Positions 1 to 12,400 of a stretch of 64,000 nucleotides of DNA are shown here, piece by piece; position 1 is the stretch's first letter, and each line of letters begins with the position of its first letter. The DNA comes from Epiperipatus broadwayi (taxonomy: Eukaryota > Onychophora > Udeonychophora > Euonychophora > Peripatidae), in contig JAQFVV010000284.1 in the NCBI GenBank assembly GCA_028023455.1, positions 508,501 to 572,500 of the forward strand, written 5' to 3'. A program made the translations under genes and the position numbers. Under the pieces are notes generated by a model, which searched no databases, was not told where the DNA came from, and saw only the letters and a program-made list of their open reading frames with translations.

Positions 1-856
1 GGAAAAAAAGTATAGCCAGTATAAGAAATGATGGAATGATTCTATTTTATTGCATATTAAGTCTCTTTTTTTTCTAACTGAGAACGGCAATTAATTTAAA
101 ACTTGGATATATCGAATTTATTACACAATATGGTCTAGCTAAAAAGTTGACTGTCATCAATGGGATCATTAATCTTCTAACCATGATACTTTTATGTCCA
201 TATTGTCTACTTTAAAATGCCTAATAGAATATTTTTGTCTAGCATGGCATGTCTATTCATGGATCAGAGGAGAAAATAAGTTAGCTGACACAGAATTGTT
301 CTGAATATACCTTTCAGGAGCAGCAATGAGCGATCTATATTTGCTTGGAGGAAAATTGTTCGAAGTGTATGAAGGACTCTGTCAATTCACAAGATTTAAT
401 ATAATTGATTCAGTGAAATTATGTTTTGTTATGTGCTGTGATTTTTTTATTTTATTTATGTACATATTTTTTCTTTTTTCATTGTTATTATGCTTGGAAA
501 TCCTCCAATTTAACATTTTGGGAGAGTTCATTGTAGGAGAGCACAAGAAGAAGAGGAAGAGAAAGTTAAATTTAGCTGAATATTTTTTTAGTAAAATTTA
601 GGTTACTCTTCTTCTATAACTAAAAGTAAATTTTTTTAATTATGACACATTAATTTCACACACTATGACAGGAGAAAGTTATATTTTTTATTATATTTGT
701 TACTTAAACACTTGTTTTAGATTTTAGATCTTATTCAGCATGAATGATTAACCCTCTGAATAAATCTTCTTTTCTGTCATGTTAGGGATTACATATGACT
801 TATAAAAGGAAGGTCCTTTAGAGAAATTAATATGCAACAACTGGAACCAGACTGCG

Positions 857-878
857 ATATATATATATATATATATAA
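857..878. repeat. (TA)n microsatellite
   Basis: An uninterrupted run of alternating A and T of about 22 bases, just before the hammerhead-like motif at 0.9 kb. (TA)n tracts in this window repeatedly abut retroelement ends. Confidence 0.9.
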
Positions 879-897
879 TGGTAAATGCAATATTATA

Positions 898-960
898 GTC
901 TAAATTATTTTATAGCACTTTCGATTACATGATAATCCTCATCAGCTTTAACTGAATTTC
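898..960 (-). ncRNA. Hammerhead-ribozyme-like motif (degenerate)
   Basis: On the minus strand a canonical core CTGATGA (939-945) is followed by a stem II of GATTA paired with TAATC, with one unpaired G on its 5' side. Then come GAA (920-922) and a self-complementary AGTGCT (914-919, allowing G-U). This puts A15.1 and U16.1 in place, with A17 at 913 as the expected cleavage nucleotide. Stem I is weak: I find no convincing helix next to CTGATGA. This is known architecture for type I hammerheads in Penelope-like elements and retrozymes. Whether it is a relic or functional is not decidable from the sequence. Confidence 0.45.
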
Positions 961-985
961 AGTTAACTGAATTCAGTTAAAGCTG
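943..985. repeat. 15-bp perfect inverted repeat
   Basis: Bases 943-957 are the exact reverse complement of 971-985, with a 13-base loop that itself contains related AGTTAACTGAA sequence. The left arm overlaps the CTG of the hammerhead-like core, so the hairpin belongs to the same repeat. Confidence 0.85.
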
Positions 986-1920
986 TTTACTTTTTTTTAA
1001 ATTTAGTGTGCGTTAATTTTAGTCATGCAATATGGGATTAGAATTGCTGAAACTTTTCGGTTTCATGTCAACCTTCCAATAACTTTGTAAATCTTGCAAA
1101 AATATCATGTATAAAATCAACCATGTACAAGTTCCTTTTTCAGAAAAAATAGGGCCCAAAATATTATGTACAAGATTCATGTACATGTTATTTTGGTCAG
1201 ATCACAAGATTTACAAAGTTATCAGCAGATTGCTACAAATGTGAAAAGACCAGCAGATCTAATAGCATATTGCAGGACTAATTCTCAAGTACTATTATAA
1301 GTAAAAAGTTTTCTTGATATCATTAAAAAAATCCTAGAACATTAAACTGTCATAAAATAAATTCACATTCACTGCAATTTATGAAACAGAAATTGAATAG
1401 AATAAAGAAATTGAATCAAAAAAATATTTTTAAAACAATTATTTAATAACTAATAGATTAACAATAAACAAAAAAATTATATGATAGTATGAAATTTTAA
1501 ACATTCATTTCATCAAAAATATATTTTTATAAAAAATATAATCAATCAGTTTATTTTTATTCATAAATTAACTTTTAATTCATTAAATTATTTCTTTAAA
1601 ATAATGAAGATTTGGAAAAACATTTTCATAATCATAACAATCTTTGATTTAACTTTAACCCAGTCAGTTGCAATTTATTTTACTGACTAAGTGAGGTAAA
1701 ACTCTAAACTTTTGATTGGTCAATTACAGAATCAGCAGTAAAATATATATTCATCTTTTAATACTATATTCGTTTTTGTTTTGTTTGTAAAAAGCAAATT
1801 AATAATTTGTCAGAATATGAAACAGAACAAAAGTTTTTTCAAAAATAAATTTCTGTTTATAATTATAAAAATATTTTATAGCAGAAAATTTAAAAATAAT
1901 GTTAGTAACCTATTAAAAAA

Positions 1921-2350
1921 TGTTGCTTACATCAATGATTTTCTTTCTCAATTTACATTTGTGTAAAAGTAAATATTTTTTTTACTAAAAGCTTATTATT
2001 TTCCTAAAATAATTTATATTTTCAGCATATTTTATCAAAATACTTTATAATTAATATGTAAATAAATTCCAGCAAAATATACTAAAACATTAATTTTTAT
2101 TTGAAAATCAAATAAAGAGCTTGGGACAATGTAAACTGTTGACAGATATGAAAATTGTTGTTAGCACTGGTTTCTTTTTCAATTTATGTTTCTGTAAAAG
2201 TATACAATTTTTTACTAAAATCTTACTGTTTTTTTTCTAAATTAATTATGTTTTCAGTATATTTTATGAAAATGATTTATAATATGGCAAAAATACTTTT
2301 AAAATGGTCTAAAACATTAATTTATCATTTTCAAAATGAAACAAAAAAGT
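1921..2350. repeat. Degenerate tandem duplication, period about 236 bp
   Basis: Two diverged copies start near 1921 and 2157. Both contain in order a TTGTKTAC-like start, a CAATTTA block, TTTTTTACTAAAA, TTTTCAG-ATATTTTAT and CTAAAACATTAATTT. Copies differ by many substitutions and small indels. No coding content is recognised. Confidence 0.6.
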
Positions 2351-3554
2351 TGGAGCGGTAAAAATTATTTGCAAGCAGTCTTTTTTGTCAATATAGTCAA
2401 CAGCCAATCAGTGTGAAGAAAGGACAGCTTCTTCCATTGTTAAAACTAAAATTTGAATACTATTGATTTTTTACTTGTAAAATAATTCAAGAGAGAGTAG
2501 CATCTTATGGTACTTTTTTAAAGCTTTAAAATGACCCATAAATTCTTTACCATAGTGTTAATAATGATGGAATTTGAGCGACTTGAAGCCATGATCTATT
2601 TTAATGGACAAATAAGAGAAAGGGTTAATTAACCTTTTATTAATTTTTGGGATGAAAATAAATGAAAAAAGAAAAATATGTTTCAAAAAATTAAATTAAA
2701 TTAAAAAAAAAAGATTTTGAAAAAAAAACTATTCCATAATTTTCAGAGAAAATTGAAAAGATAAAAAAAAGTATGTTTTATAATTTAAAAACACTAACAA
2801 AAATATTTTAAATTCGCAATTCTTACAAAAAATATATTTTATGTTGGCACACAAAATACTTTTATCCATGGTTTGATTTTTCTGAGGGAGTCCTTCTTTC
2901 CAATTATAATTTCCAGTTAAATTTTCTTCTTGAATGCTTCTTTACATGAACATTACAAATTTGTCTTTCCTGGTGTGCAGCATTTTCAGGTTAAAAAAAG
3001 CAATTTTTATCCATTTCTTTTTAGTAAAATGTCCAGGTTAGACAAACACAGGTAGAGACTCATGTTCTTGGTTGCCCACAAGGTTGAAGATTACTCTAGA
3101 GGATACCTTCTCCATATTTTTTTTTCCAGTGAAAGCAAATTATATGAAGGAAGATATTTAGATTTTACCTGAATTTATCATATGGTTTTTATTGTAAAAA
3201 TTTTTTCATGATTAAGCTCAGTGCACTAAAAGTTTTTTTAAAGTTTCTGCTATTCTACACAGTAGTTTGTTAAGATTCCCGCTGTATTATATAATAGCTT
3301 GGTAAAGATTTCTGCTTCTTTCTTCATTATAAGCTGGATTAAGACTTGCCTACTCTCTCTCTCTTCAACAGCTAAGTTAGAAATAGCTTCCTATTAGACA
3401 TTTGAATTTTCTTATTTATTCACACCTCCTTATTTTTTTCTAGAACAAACTTTCCTTCAAGCCAATAAGAATCTGTCTCTAATCTGTTAATTTTTATAAC
3501 AACTAATTAACATTTATTTTATATATCTCAATGTTTTTAATCTGTAAATAGTAA

Positions 3555-3720
3555 TAATTAGCTATTAAGCTAATGCACATGTGCTTTGTGAATTTTAACT
3601 ATAAATGAATACTCTTACTTTCCAAACACAAGATAGTATTTGTGAAAAGATAGAATGAATCATCTATCATTTCAATCCACAAAGCGCATGTGCATTAACC
3701 TAATGGCTAACAACTAATTA
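3555..3720. repeat. Foldback / MITE-like inverted repeat
   Basis: The left arm (3555-3590) and right arm (3678-3720) are imperfect inverted copies built round a shared TAATGCACATGYGCTTTGTG core and a TAATTAG outer end. The spacer is about 87 bases. The short total size, AT-rich interior and lack of coding capacity fit a non-autonomous DNA transposon, but no clear target-site duplication was found. Confidence 0.5.
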
Positions 3721-6677
3721 GGTAATTTTTTCTACAATTGGTCAGCTATTTTCTTCCATAATCATAGACATTGAAAAACAAGTCAAAAACTTAAATTAAC
3801 ATCCTAAAAGTTTTGGCTTTTTTTTTTCTAATTAGAAAAAAAAATTCTTGCAAAAAGGAAAACAAGATAGTCAATTAATTACATTGATTTGATTTTTTTG
3901 TAATGAAGAGAGAATAAAAAGAAAAAGAAAAACAAAACCTCTAATTAAGAATAAAATTTACCAGAAGTATTAAAATCTTATTTTTCTTTTCTCTCTTTTT
4001 TAAAAGTACTCTTAAACATAAAATTTTCTCTCTCTTAAACAGTTAAAATTAAGTACTAAACAATTTACTAAAGAGTTGTTTTTTTTTTCTCTTGGTACAT
4101 TTAAAAAAAAAAAATTAAAAGCAAATAGTAATGAAATAACATTCTTGAAGAGAAAGAACAAAAATTATTTATATTATTTTATACTTTTCTATCTTTTCTA
4201 TTAATATTTACAATAGATATTAAAATAATCATATTATAATTTTAAAAAAAGGTTTAACAATTATTTTAAAAAAATGTCTAGACTGTCCCTATTATCATGG
4301 GAAGGAAAATAACATATTTAACTAATTTCAGATCCACTATTATTATAAAAAATATGCTTTGGAAAATTAAATACTATTTCCTCCATTAATTATATAACCC
4401 TAAATTAAACTAAATCTGAGGAGCATGCTGCCAACCTATCCAATTATTTTTAATGCAGCTATGTAGCCAAATGGTTACAATATATATTGGTGAAAATATT
4501 TTGCTCATTATAATTTTGTAGTTTGAATATATGTTAGTATTAAAGATGCAAGCCCTCATCTTTTATGCATTAAACAACTGTATTATACATTATATGATAT
4601 AAGCTTAAAGAAATGGGTATTTTACTTATGATAATTATTATGTACTAATCACAATAGTGTTTCTAAGAAACACTGCAATATTTTATATATTAACTAGAAA
4701 ATAGGAATAAATGATTATTTTTAAGTAAAAACAATAAGAGAAGTATATGTGTTTTTGTTAATGTTTTACACTTTAAATAAAATAAAATTAAATGACATGG
4801 CAGAGCAAAAAATTAATAGAATATATAAACTATATTCCTTTCTGTAGTTTATAAAAGTATTATAATTAATTATTAGTGTTATTTTACTATAAAATTTCTG
4901 TTCAATTTCATAACACATATTTAAGGAAACAGCATACATAAGCAAACACATAGATAGATTCTAATTGGAATGTGTGGTCAAATTCATATATGTTTGTGTT
5001 TTGAAAATATTTAAAATTTATTTTACATGTATTCTTATGTTGAGGCATTTATTTATTTCTAGCTTACCTAAATGATTTACTTTGAATTTATCTATTTATT
5101 TCTACAAAGGAGTATAGGAGTGTACTTTAAAAAAAAATGCAGTTAGTCACTTTTAGGATAAGTAAAATGACTGTAAAATGCTGTACATACCAAATATTTA
5201 TTTACTTATTGTTTGTTATGAATTTAATTTTGTATTATATGTTATTCATACATATTTTGAAATAAATATCTATGTTGTTATTATCAATAATCTTAATGAT
5301 TGATGGTCTCAATTCCTTTTTTATGCATTTATTTCACCTTTAATATATATATGTCAATGATAGATATTGCATGGGTTTATATCATTTATTCATGTGTTCT
5401 GTTTATCTTCATCAACATAACATTCAGTATTAATGGCATGATTTGTATTATTAAAATGCTGATCATAAAGTTAAATTAACAAAGTAGGAAGTAGTGGCAT
5501 GCATGGTGTTCTTTACTTAGAAATATTTTATGTTTAATAGATTGTAATCCATTTTCAATTAATAGATTTTATTTACCATTACAATTTGGTTTTCCATTTA
5601 TGCATTTATTCTTTAATATAACTTTTAAATAAATTATGAGTTTGTGTGTGTATCTTATTACATTTATTTAACTAAAATTATATCTTTTGTTGAATTCCTG
5701 ATATTTATTTTAGAAAAGCCTTATAATTATGTTGATTTATGAACCAATTTAGAGAATAAATTGAGAGCTCATTGTTTTTCTTAGAGCTACATATAATTAT
5801 TTTCACGACAAAAATTGAAGCTGAATTGTTATTGAAGTCAAAAATATTTAAAGCATGAGAATTTACAATAGTGGATGGGTTTTATTTAAAATTGTTCATT
5901 TACTAATCTTTTTTCCTTGTATTGTTGATTGTCTATTACATGTTTCCAACATAGCATATACTCCTTCCACAAGAAAACCAAACATTATTTGCCATTTGTT
6001 AACAATGAATGTTTTTGCAAACATAAACACAGACACACACATATGAGAGTATATAAATGAAATGTAAAGCATAGATCTGTAATCTAATTTCAATAAATAA
6101 AAGAAATAAATTACAGATGTAAAAATGCTTTTTTTTTTTTTTTAAAGAATTAAATCAATATTTTGAAATTTATTTTTTATTATCATATATTTTTAAAAAA
6201 AGGAAGTTACAAAAAGGATTTGATATGATTCTCACCAGTTTAACTTAATGTCTAATATCAATCAAATAAATGATCATTTAACTAATTGTATCAAGACGAT
6301 AACATAAAACTAAAAATAATCAAATCAATGCCACAAGCAAGTGATAAATGTCTTGATTAATACCTTTCCTTTTTATTTCTATTTCTTAAATTGGTTTATG
6401 AAAAATTATTTTTCTGGATGAAGATATTTAAAGCTTCTGCACAGTAAAAAATTAAATTTATTATTAAATGAATGTATAATAAAATGATATTTTTAACTCC
6501 ATCCAATTAAAAATTGTATGAGAACGAGCAAATAATTATATTTTTAATTATTATTCAAGTAAAGATAGCAGTAAAATCATTAATTATTAAAATCATAATT
6601 TTTACTGTGGTATATATATTAGTTTCATTTTACTATAATTAGTGGGACTTACTAAGTTAGTTTTATTATTATTTTAG

Positions 6678-6852
6678 ATTGAAACAATTGGTGACGCCTA
6701 CGTCGTAGTTTCCGGTTTACCAGTTAGAAATGAAAATAATCATGCGAAAGAAATTGCAGGAATGTCTTTAGCATTATTAAAAGCAGTTTTATCTTTCAAA
6801 ATTAGACACAGACCGGATATGCAACTTTTTTTACGGATAGGACTTCATTCAG
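6678..6852 (+). CDS. Receptor-type guanylate cyclase, catalytic-domain exon 1 of 3 in the window
   Basis: A 175-bp internal exon of the class III nucleotide cyclase domain, which makes cGMP from GTP on the cytoplasmic side of a membrane receptor. The acceptor is a T-rich tract ending ATTTTAG before 6678, and the donor is CAG|GTGACA after 6852. The frame is open in phase 0 and ends in phase 1. The peptide starts [20 protein letters not shown] and ends [24 protein letters not shown] carries the second metal-binding Asp. The Glu before it is the residue that selects guanine in membrane cyclases. The IRHRP segment is typical of the receptor subfamily and not of soluble guanylate cyclase. Upstream exons (kinase-homology region and first metal Asp) are not in the window. 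Confidence 0.95.
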
Positions 6853-8313
6853 GTGACAGTATGTGTATGTGATATGTGCGTGTGTGTTCAAATTCTAAAA
6901 GAAAAAAAACTACTAATATTTAAAATATTTCTAATGGCAGTTTAACTAAATCAAGATCGATATAATCACAACTAAAACTAAAAAATGACAATTTAAGTAA
7001 TTTATTAAGAGCATGTTTTAATTAAAAATATAAAGAATGTAAAAACTTATAACAGCAAACAAAATATATTAATTAATTATTTTCAATATATATATAACTA
7101 AGTAAAAATATATTTTTAAAAAAATTGTATTTCAAGCAAGATAAAATAGGTTTTTGAAGAATATTCATAAAATACAGCACAAAGTAAATTATATTAATAA
7201 AAACTTCTGTTAATGGTCAATATACATTAAAAGTTAGGGATATAATTAAGACATAGGGAGTAATCACTTTTTTTTTTGAACAACATTTAGAGAGCTTTTA
7301 AGTCATAGCCTAAGGAAAAGTAATTATTCCTATGTTTACATATATATTGAGCTATGTTTAATTTAAAGTTTAGATATAATTAAGAGAAAGTATACAAATA
7401 TGCTAATCAATTTTACAACCCCAGTAACATTGGCCAAATCCTGCTAATCTAAAAAAAAAAAATGGTATAAAATAGTTATACACTACTTGATAATATTTTA
7501 TCAAATTATTATCTTTTTGACTAGAAATAAGCTTCCATCAGACAAAGTTTCAATGAAGCCATTACTGAAAATCATAGGCTAGAAATTAATTATGCTTGTG
7601 AATTATTATATTTATCTTAGCACTAATGAAATTAATTGAAAAGTGAACATTAACAATAGATAACAGTGAAAAACAACAACAAATGAATGTACAATTGAAC
7701 TTCATAAAAATGACATTTGAAAAAAATATTTAGATAAATCTACCATTCCAATATTTATAGGTTCAACATAATCTTATTTACAATTGCCACTATAATATTG
7801 AAATAGAACAATATTTGTATTGCAATAGTTATAACAAATATTTATATTTTTTGTTATAAATTTATGTATATCAAGTATATGCATGTAATCAGTATATTGA
7901 AATAGATAAAATGTATTTATTTCTAGTATGTTTTTTTTTTAGATAAAAAGGAATGAGGCTAGTTTAATGTTATATGTTAAAATAAAAATATAGTATAACC
8001 AACTAAAGCTTATAAAATAATATTTGATATAATGTACTAAAATACTGCAATAATGTGAATTTAGACACAGTTAGAATTTTTGATATATAAAATATTCATT
8101 TAATTTTAAAGTAGTTTTCTTTGAAAAAAAATAATTCTTAATCAAAAAATTAAAATAAAGGCTTTCTTAAAGTCAAAATATGAACTGTAATTAGATATGT
8201 TGTAGTTTAACATGAAGTAATTAGAATTAAGAAATCATAAATAAATTGCATTATATAGGTTATTAAAACCTAAATATTTCTTATATAAATTTCAATCTTG
8301 TTATAAGTAATCT

Positions 8314-8905
8314 ATAAGTAGATGTATATTTGTTGTAAATCTTTCATTAACTTCCAAAACTAAAAATTTGAAACAGTAACTCCTTTTAGTAATTTAGAGA
8401 TTAAAAAATTTTTGAGTGGAAATTTAATTTAAATACCCTGGTAACAAAATTCAATTTGTCTTAATCTTCATGCTGGTCTTGGTTGTTTTATATGTGCATT
8501 GGAAGATAGATGATATCTACTGTGTGATAAAAATAAATCTCTTTTGTTAGTTTGTCTTTGGATTCTGTTGTGGACCTGGAACCATCTTCAGTAAGATTGG
8601 TCTTGGAAATACTTTGTCTAATATAATGGTCTGAAATAAGCATATCTAATAAAAATGAAATTTAAACTATAACTACAAATCACTGTCGAAACCTGTTAAA
8701 TGTTGAATAATTAGATATACCACAGTCACTCTTATAATAAAGCTTTTGAATATGTAACTTTATGAAAATTGAATTTTAATATGTTTTTTTTTATTTATTT
8801 TCCAACTCAAAGACATAAGTTAGTATGATTTTTATTTTACCATTTATTTTTTTATTAATATATTTTCATATTTAATTTAATTATTATGCTATAAATATTA
8901 GGTTC
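8314..8905. repeat. Dispersed repeat, copy 1 of a 0.6-kb pair
   Basis: Matches 10991-11590 in the same orientation along its whole length, from ATAAGTAGATGTATATTTG to TATAAATATTAGGTT, with scattered substitutions and short indels. No open frame or terminal repeats are recognised, so the family is unknown. It may be a non-autonomous element or a local duplication. Confidence 0.85.
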
Positions 8906-10990
8906 AAAGCCTGTTACAAAAGAAGAGAAAGAGTGTAGATTTTATATATTTTTTTTATTATTATTTTATTTTATGATTTATTTATTGGAAAAGTCACACA
9001 GATAAGTGCATATGTATTTACTGGGATAATAAAGAATGATGATGTTTATGGGTTAATATTTTCATTTGGCATAAGTGTGTATAAATAAATATTGTTTTAA
9101 AATAAAATAAAAAATAAAAGAGCACTTAAAGCATATAAAAAGTTTCTTTTTACAGTTATGATTCCATGAATTAATTAGATAAAGGTTTCTCTAATTGTTC
9201 TAGAAACAGATGGGTCTAATTAATGGCTATCTCATTTTAGTTTAATGGATTGGATTGCTTTAAATATTCGGACATGGTTTAAATAATTTTTAATTAAGGG
9301 AAAAAAGCAAAGGATTGTGGAATGTCCATTATAAATCAAATTCTTTTCCACTGCTTTTGTCCAAATTTAGAATAAACAAAAAAAAAAAGTATTTCTAAAA
9401 AGTTCAAAAAAGAAAAAAGTAAGATAAATAAAAAAAAATCGATGTTGCTAAGTGTTTTGTTTTTTTTTTATGCATTTTTGTCAAAATATATTTTTGGAAC
9501 AAATGAAAAAATGCCAGAGATAATGAAAAAGAAATTTGTTTATGAATTCTTGATAAGTCAACTGAGAAGGAAGCAATACGCTTAAAAATCTGTTGAAAAA
9601 CAGAAAATAAATAATTTGTCAGTAAAAGTAAAAAGAGAAGACATGAAATATACTGCCATTACCAGCTTCATTGTTGGACAGAATTTGTTTGTGAAACTGA
9701 AAATAAAACTAAAGGAAAGTTCCATGGATAGTATGGGGTAAAATTATAATTGTGCCAGGGTCTATATTTGTACCCCAGCTCTCTTTGCCATATATGCCAC
9801 AAAAGCCATTAGGATATCCATTCCCCTAAGCATACTGCTTGTCATCCAAAGCTGCAACCACTGGATCTAGTGCATGACATCTGCCATCCCTGGAAATTAT
9901 ATAAAATTAAATCAAAAGAAATATGTTACTTGAAGATAGACTCAATAATTGGAATGCCAAGTACAAAAAATGGATGCCAAGTTTTTTTTAATGCTAATCC
10001 TGGGATTAAAGGTAATGAATGCACTCAGAAACATATCTATAGGTTACTGATTTATGAATGCCAGTAAGTATAGATTTTGTCTCTTTTCCAATTTTTAGAT
10101 ACAATACAATCAAGCCGTGTATTACTAAAATTGTTATGTGTGTATTATTTTGTTTATTGTTCTCTAATTGTAATTTTTTTTTACAAAAATATTAACAATA
10201 TTTTACTGCATACATGATTTATGCCATTTTATTTCATGTTATAATAAATATTAATAGATTACCCATTAAACCGTTAATTCATTTTTTAAATATGTATTAA
10301 ACAATTTCTTATGTATTTTAGCATATGTGTTGGCATGCCTCCAATAAATATTTAAAGTAAATTGAGATAGAAAGGTGTAAGGGGATTTTAAAAGTTCCAT
10401 TCCACATTCTAGTGGGAATTAAGATACATAGAAATTCCTAGAGAATATTTAGTTTGAAAGTTAATTCACTCTCTGTCTCTTCTATGGCATATTGTGCTAC
10501 CATCCCCTGAGCATGAGTTAGCTTTAATTAAGATGGCATAAGTTTGAAAAGGCTGAATTAGACAAATTATTAGTAGGCCCTATGATTCTTGCTAATTAGC
10601 AAGATTGGCGCTTGGTAATGGATAAACAAAAAAAGTCATTGTCCATAAACGTAGAAATCTACATAGATAGAAAGCTAAAGCTGGAAGAGATTGGATTATC
10701 TCAATTTACTGATATATATATATTTGTATTTTGCAGTCGGTTCTTTCTCTAACCTTTTGAGTGATCCACTGCCAGGGAAAAGTTTGTTAAAAAGGAGTAA
10801 TGACTCAGAACATGGGAAAACTTTGTACGGGAAGGGCTGTCTAATAAGATACATGTATAAATATATAAATTCACCCTCAGGAAAGAAAACATATTATTAG
10901 TTCAGGTTAAGATAATTTTCTGACTACAGCTAGATCTAGATTCCAATAAATCAATGACAGAAGAAGAGGTTATTCTCAGTGACTGTTACA

Positions 10991-11590
10991 ATAAGTAGAT
11001 GTATATTTGTTCTAAATCTTTCATTAACTTTCAAAACTAAAAATTTGAAACAGTAACTCCTTTTAGTAATTTAGAGATTAACAAATTTTTGATGGAAATT
11101 TAATTTAAATACTCTGGTAACAAAATTCAATTTGTCTTCGTCTTCATGCTGGTCTTGGTTGTCTTATAGGTGCATTAGAATATAGATGATATCTTCTGTG
11201 TGACAAAAAATAAATCTCTTTTGCTAGTTTGTCTTTGGATTCTGTTGTGGGCCTGGAGCCATCTTCAATAAGAATGCTTTGGAAATACTTTGTATAATAT
11301 AATGGTCTGAAATAAGCATATCTAATTAAAATGAAATTTAAACTATAACTACAAATCACTGGAAACCTATTAAATTTGAATAATTAAATATACTACTCTT
11401 TACTAAACACAGTCCCTCTTATAAAAAATCTTTTAAATGTGTAACATTATGCACTTTTAATTTTAAAAATTTTTTTTTTATTATTTTCCAAATAAAAGAC
11501 AGAAGTTAGTATGATTTTTATTTTGTCATTTATTTGTTGATTAATATACTTTCATATTTGATTTAATTATTATGCTATAAATATTAGGTT
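10991..11590. repeat. Dispersed repeat, copy 2 of a 0.6-kb pair
   Basis: Direct copy of 8314-8905, about 2.7 kb downstream. Both boundaries are sharp: similarity starts at ATAAGTAGAT and stops after ATTAGGTT. This favours copies of one mobile unit over a large tandem duplication. The open frame at 11144-11359 (minus) lies inside it and resembles no known protein. Confidence 0.85.
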
Positions 11591-12189
11591 TAATGGTTAT
11601 GAACTTATTTAATGAAATATTTTATTGTAATCATGTTAGTTTTAATGCTTAAAACGAGAGAGCGAATTGTGGGAGCTAAAAATCACTGAATTTATTTCTT
11701 TTGTATTATTTAACAAGGAACATTAGTTTAACCTTGAGCTCTTACATATATATGCACATAAGTAAATAATAAAACTTATTTTTTTGAAATGGAATTGTAA
11801 AAGTTTTGAAATCAATTAAATCAAGATAATAAAAAAAAGATCTTGCAAGTTTTTTTTAAATAAAAGTTTGTCTTTTGTTTTATTTTTAATTCTTAGAAAT
11901 TCTTAAAGATAGAAGGGAAAGAAAAAAAGAAGTATATAATTTTTTCTGCAATTAGCTCTATTGTTGAAACTTTGATATTGGAGGTATTTTTGTGTTGTCT
12001 ATTACACTCATCAATTTGGAATGTTTCCACGGGATTATAAGTTGCATTAAAAAAAACTATAAATTTAGGGATTGCCTTTTGTTTGATTATTAATTGGTAT
12101 TTTGCCAAAGTTATTGACTGATTTTTTTGGTTTTGATTCAGCTTGGAATCTTCAACAATTTAAAACCTGCAAAGCCAAATTAAATAATG

Positions 12190-12400
12190 AAAAAGTGCAG
12201 AAAATATGTTGAGTGGCTAGAGACACCAGAACTTTCTCCTCGGGGAACCTCTCTTTCCATCACCACCTGAAAATGCCGACCTTGCATAGGGACATCTAGA
12301 GATAGCTGAGGAAACTGGATTAAAATAGAAATCTAAGACAAATCACGACAAGCATAGGATGAAATACTTCTCCCACAGATCCAATATACTGTTCGATCAG
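12190..12400. other. Less AT-rich patch, unidentified
   Basis: Base composition is visibly more balanced than the surroundings and the patch contains CCTCGGGGAACC and GCCGACC. Reading all frames gave stop-interrupted peptides without recognisable similarity. It is probably a fragment of a decayed repeat. Confidence 0.3.

Larger units (their letters stand above)
1..6677 (+). other. Upstream intron sequence of the guanylate cyclase gene (5' end outside window)
   Basis: No exon was recognised before 6678. The first exon starts in phase 0 after a good acceptor, so this stretch is most simply the 3' part of an intron whose donor lies before base 1. It is very AT-rich with many A and T runs. Open frames at 326-601, 1781-1966, 2155-2361 and 5855-6046 are made of low-complexity Lys/Asn/Phe/Ile-rich protein and resemble no family. 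The items listed separately inside it are a (TA)n tract, a hammerhead-like motif, a hairpin, a tandem repeat and a foldback. I see nothing else. Confidence 0.6.

Noticed and set aside
326-601. 91-codon open frame ending in a Lys/Arg-rich tail
   Set aside because: Composition follows the AT-rich background (Phe, Leu, Ile, Lys). No domain, no splice context and no similarity I recognise.
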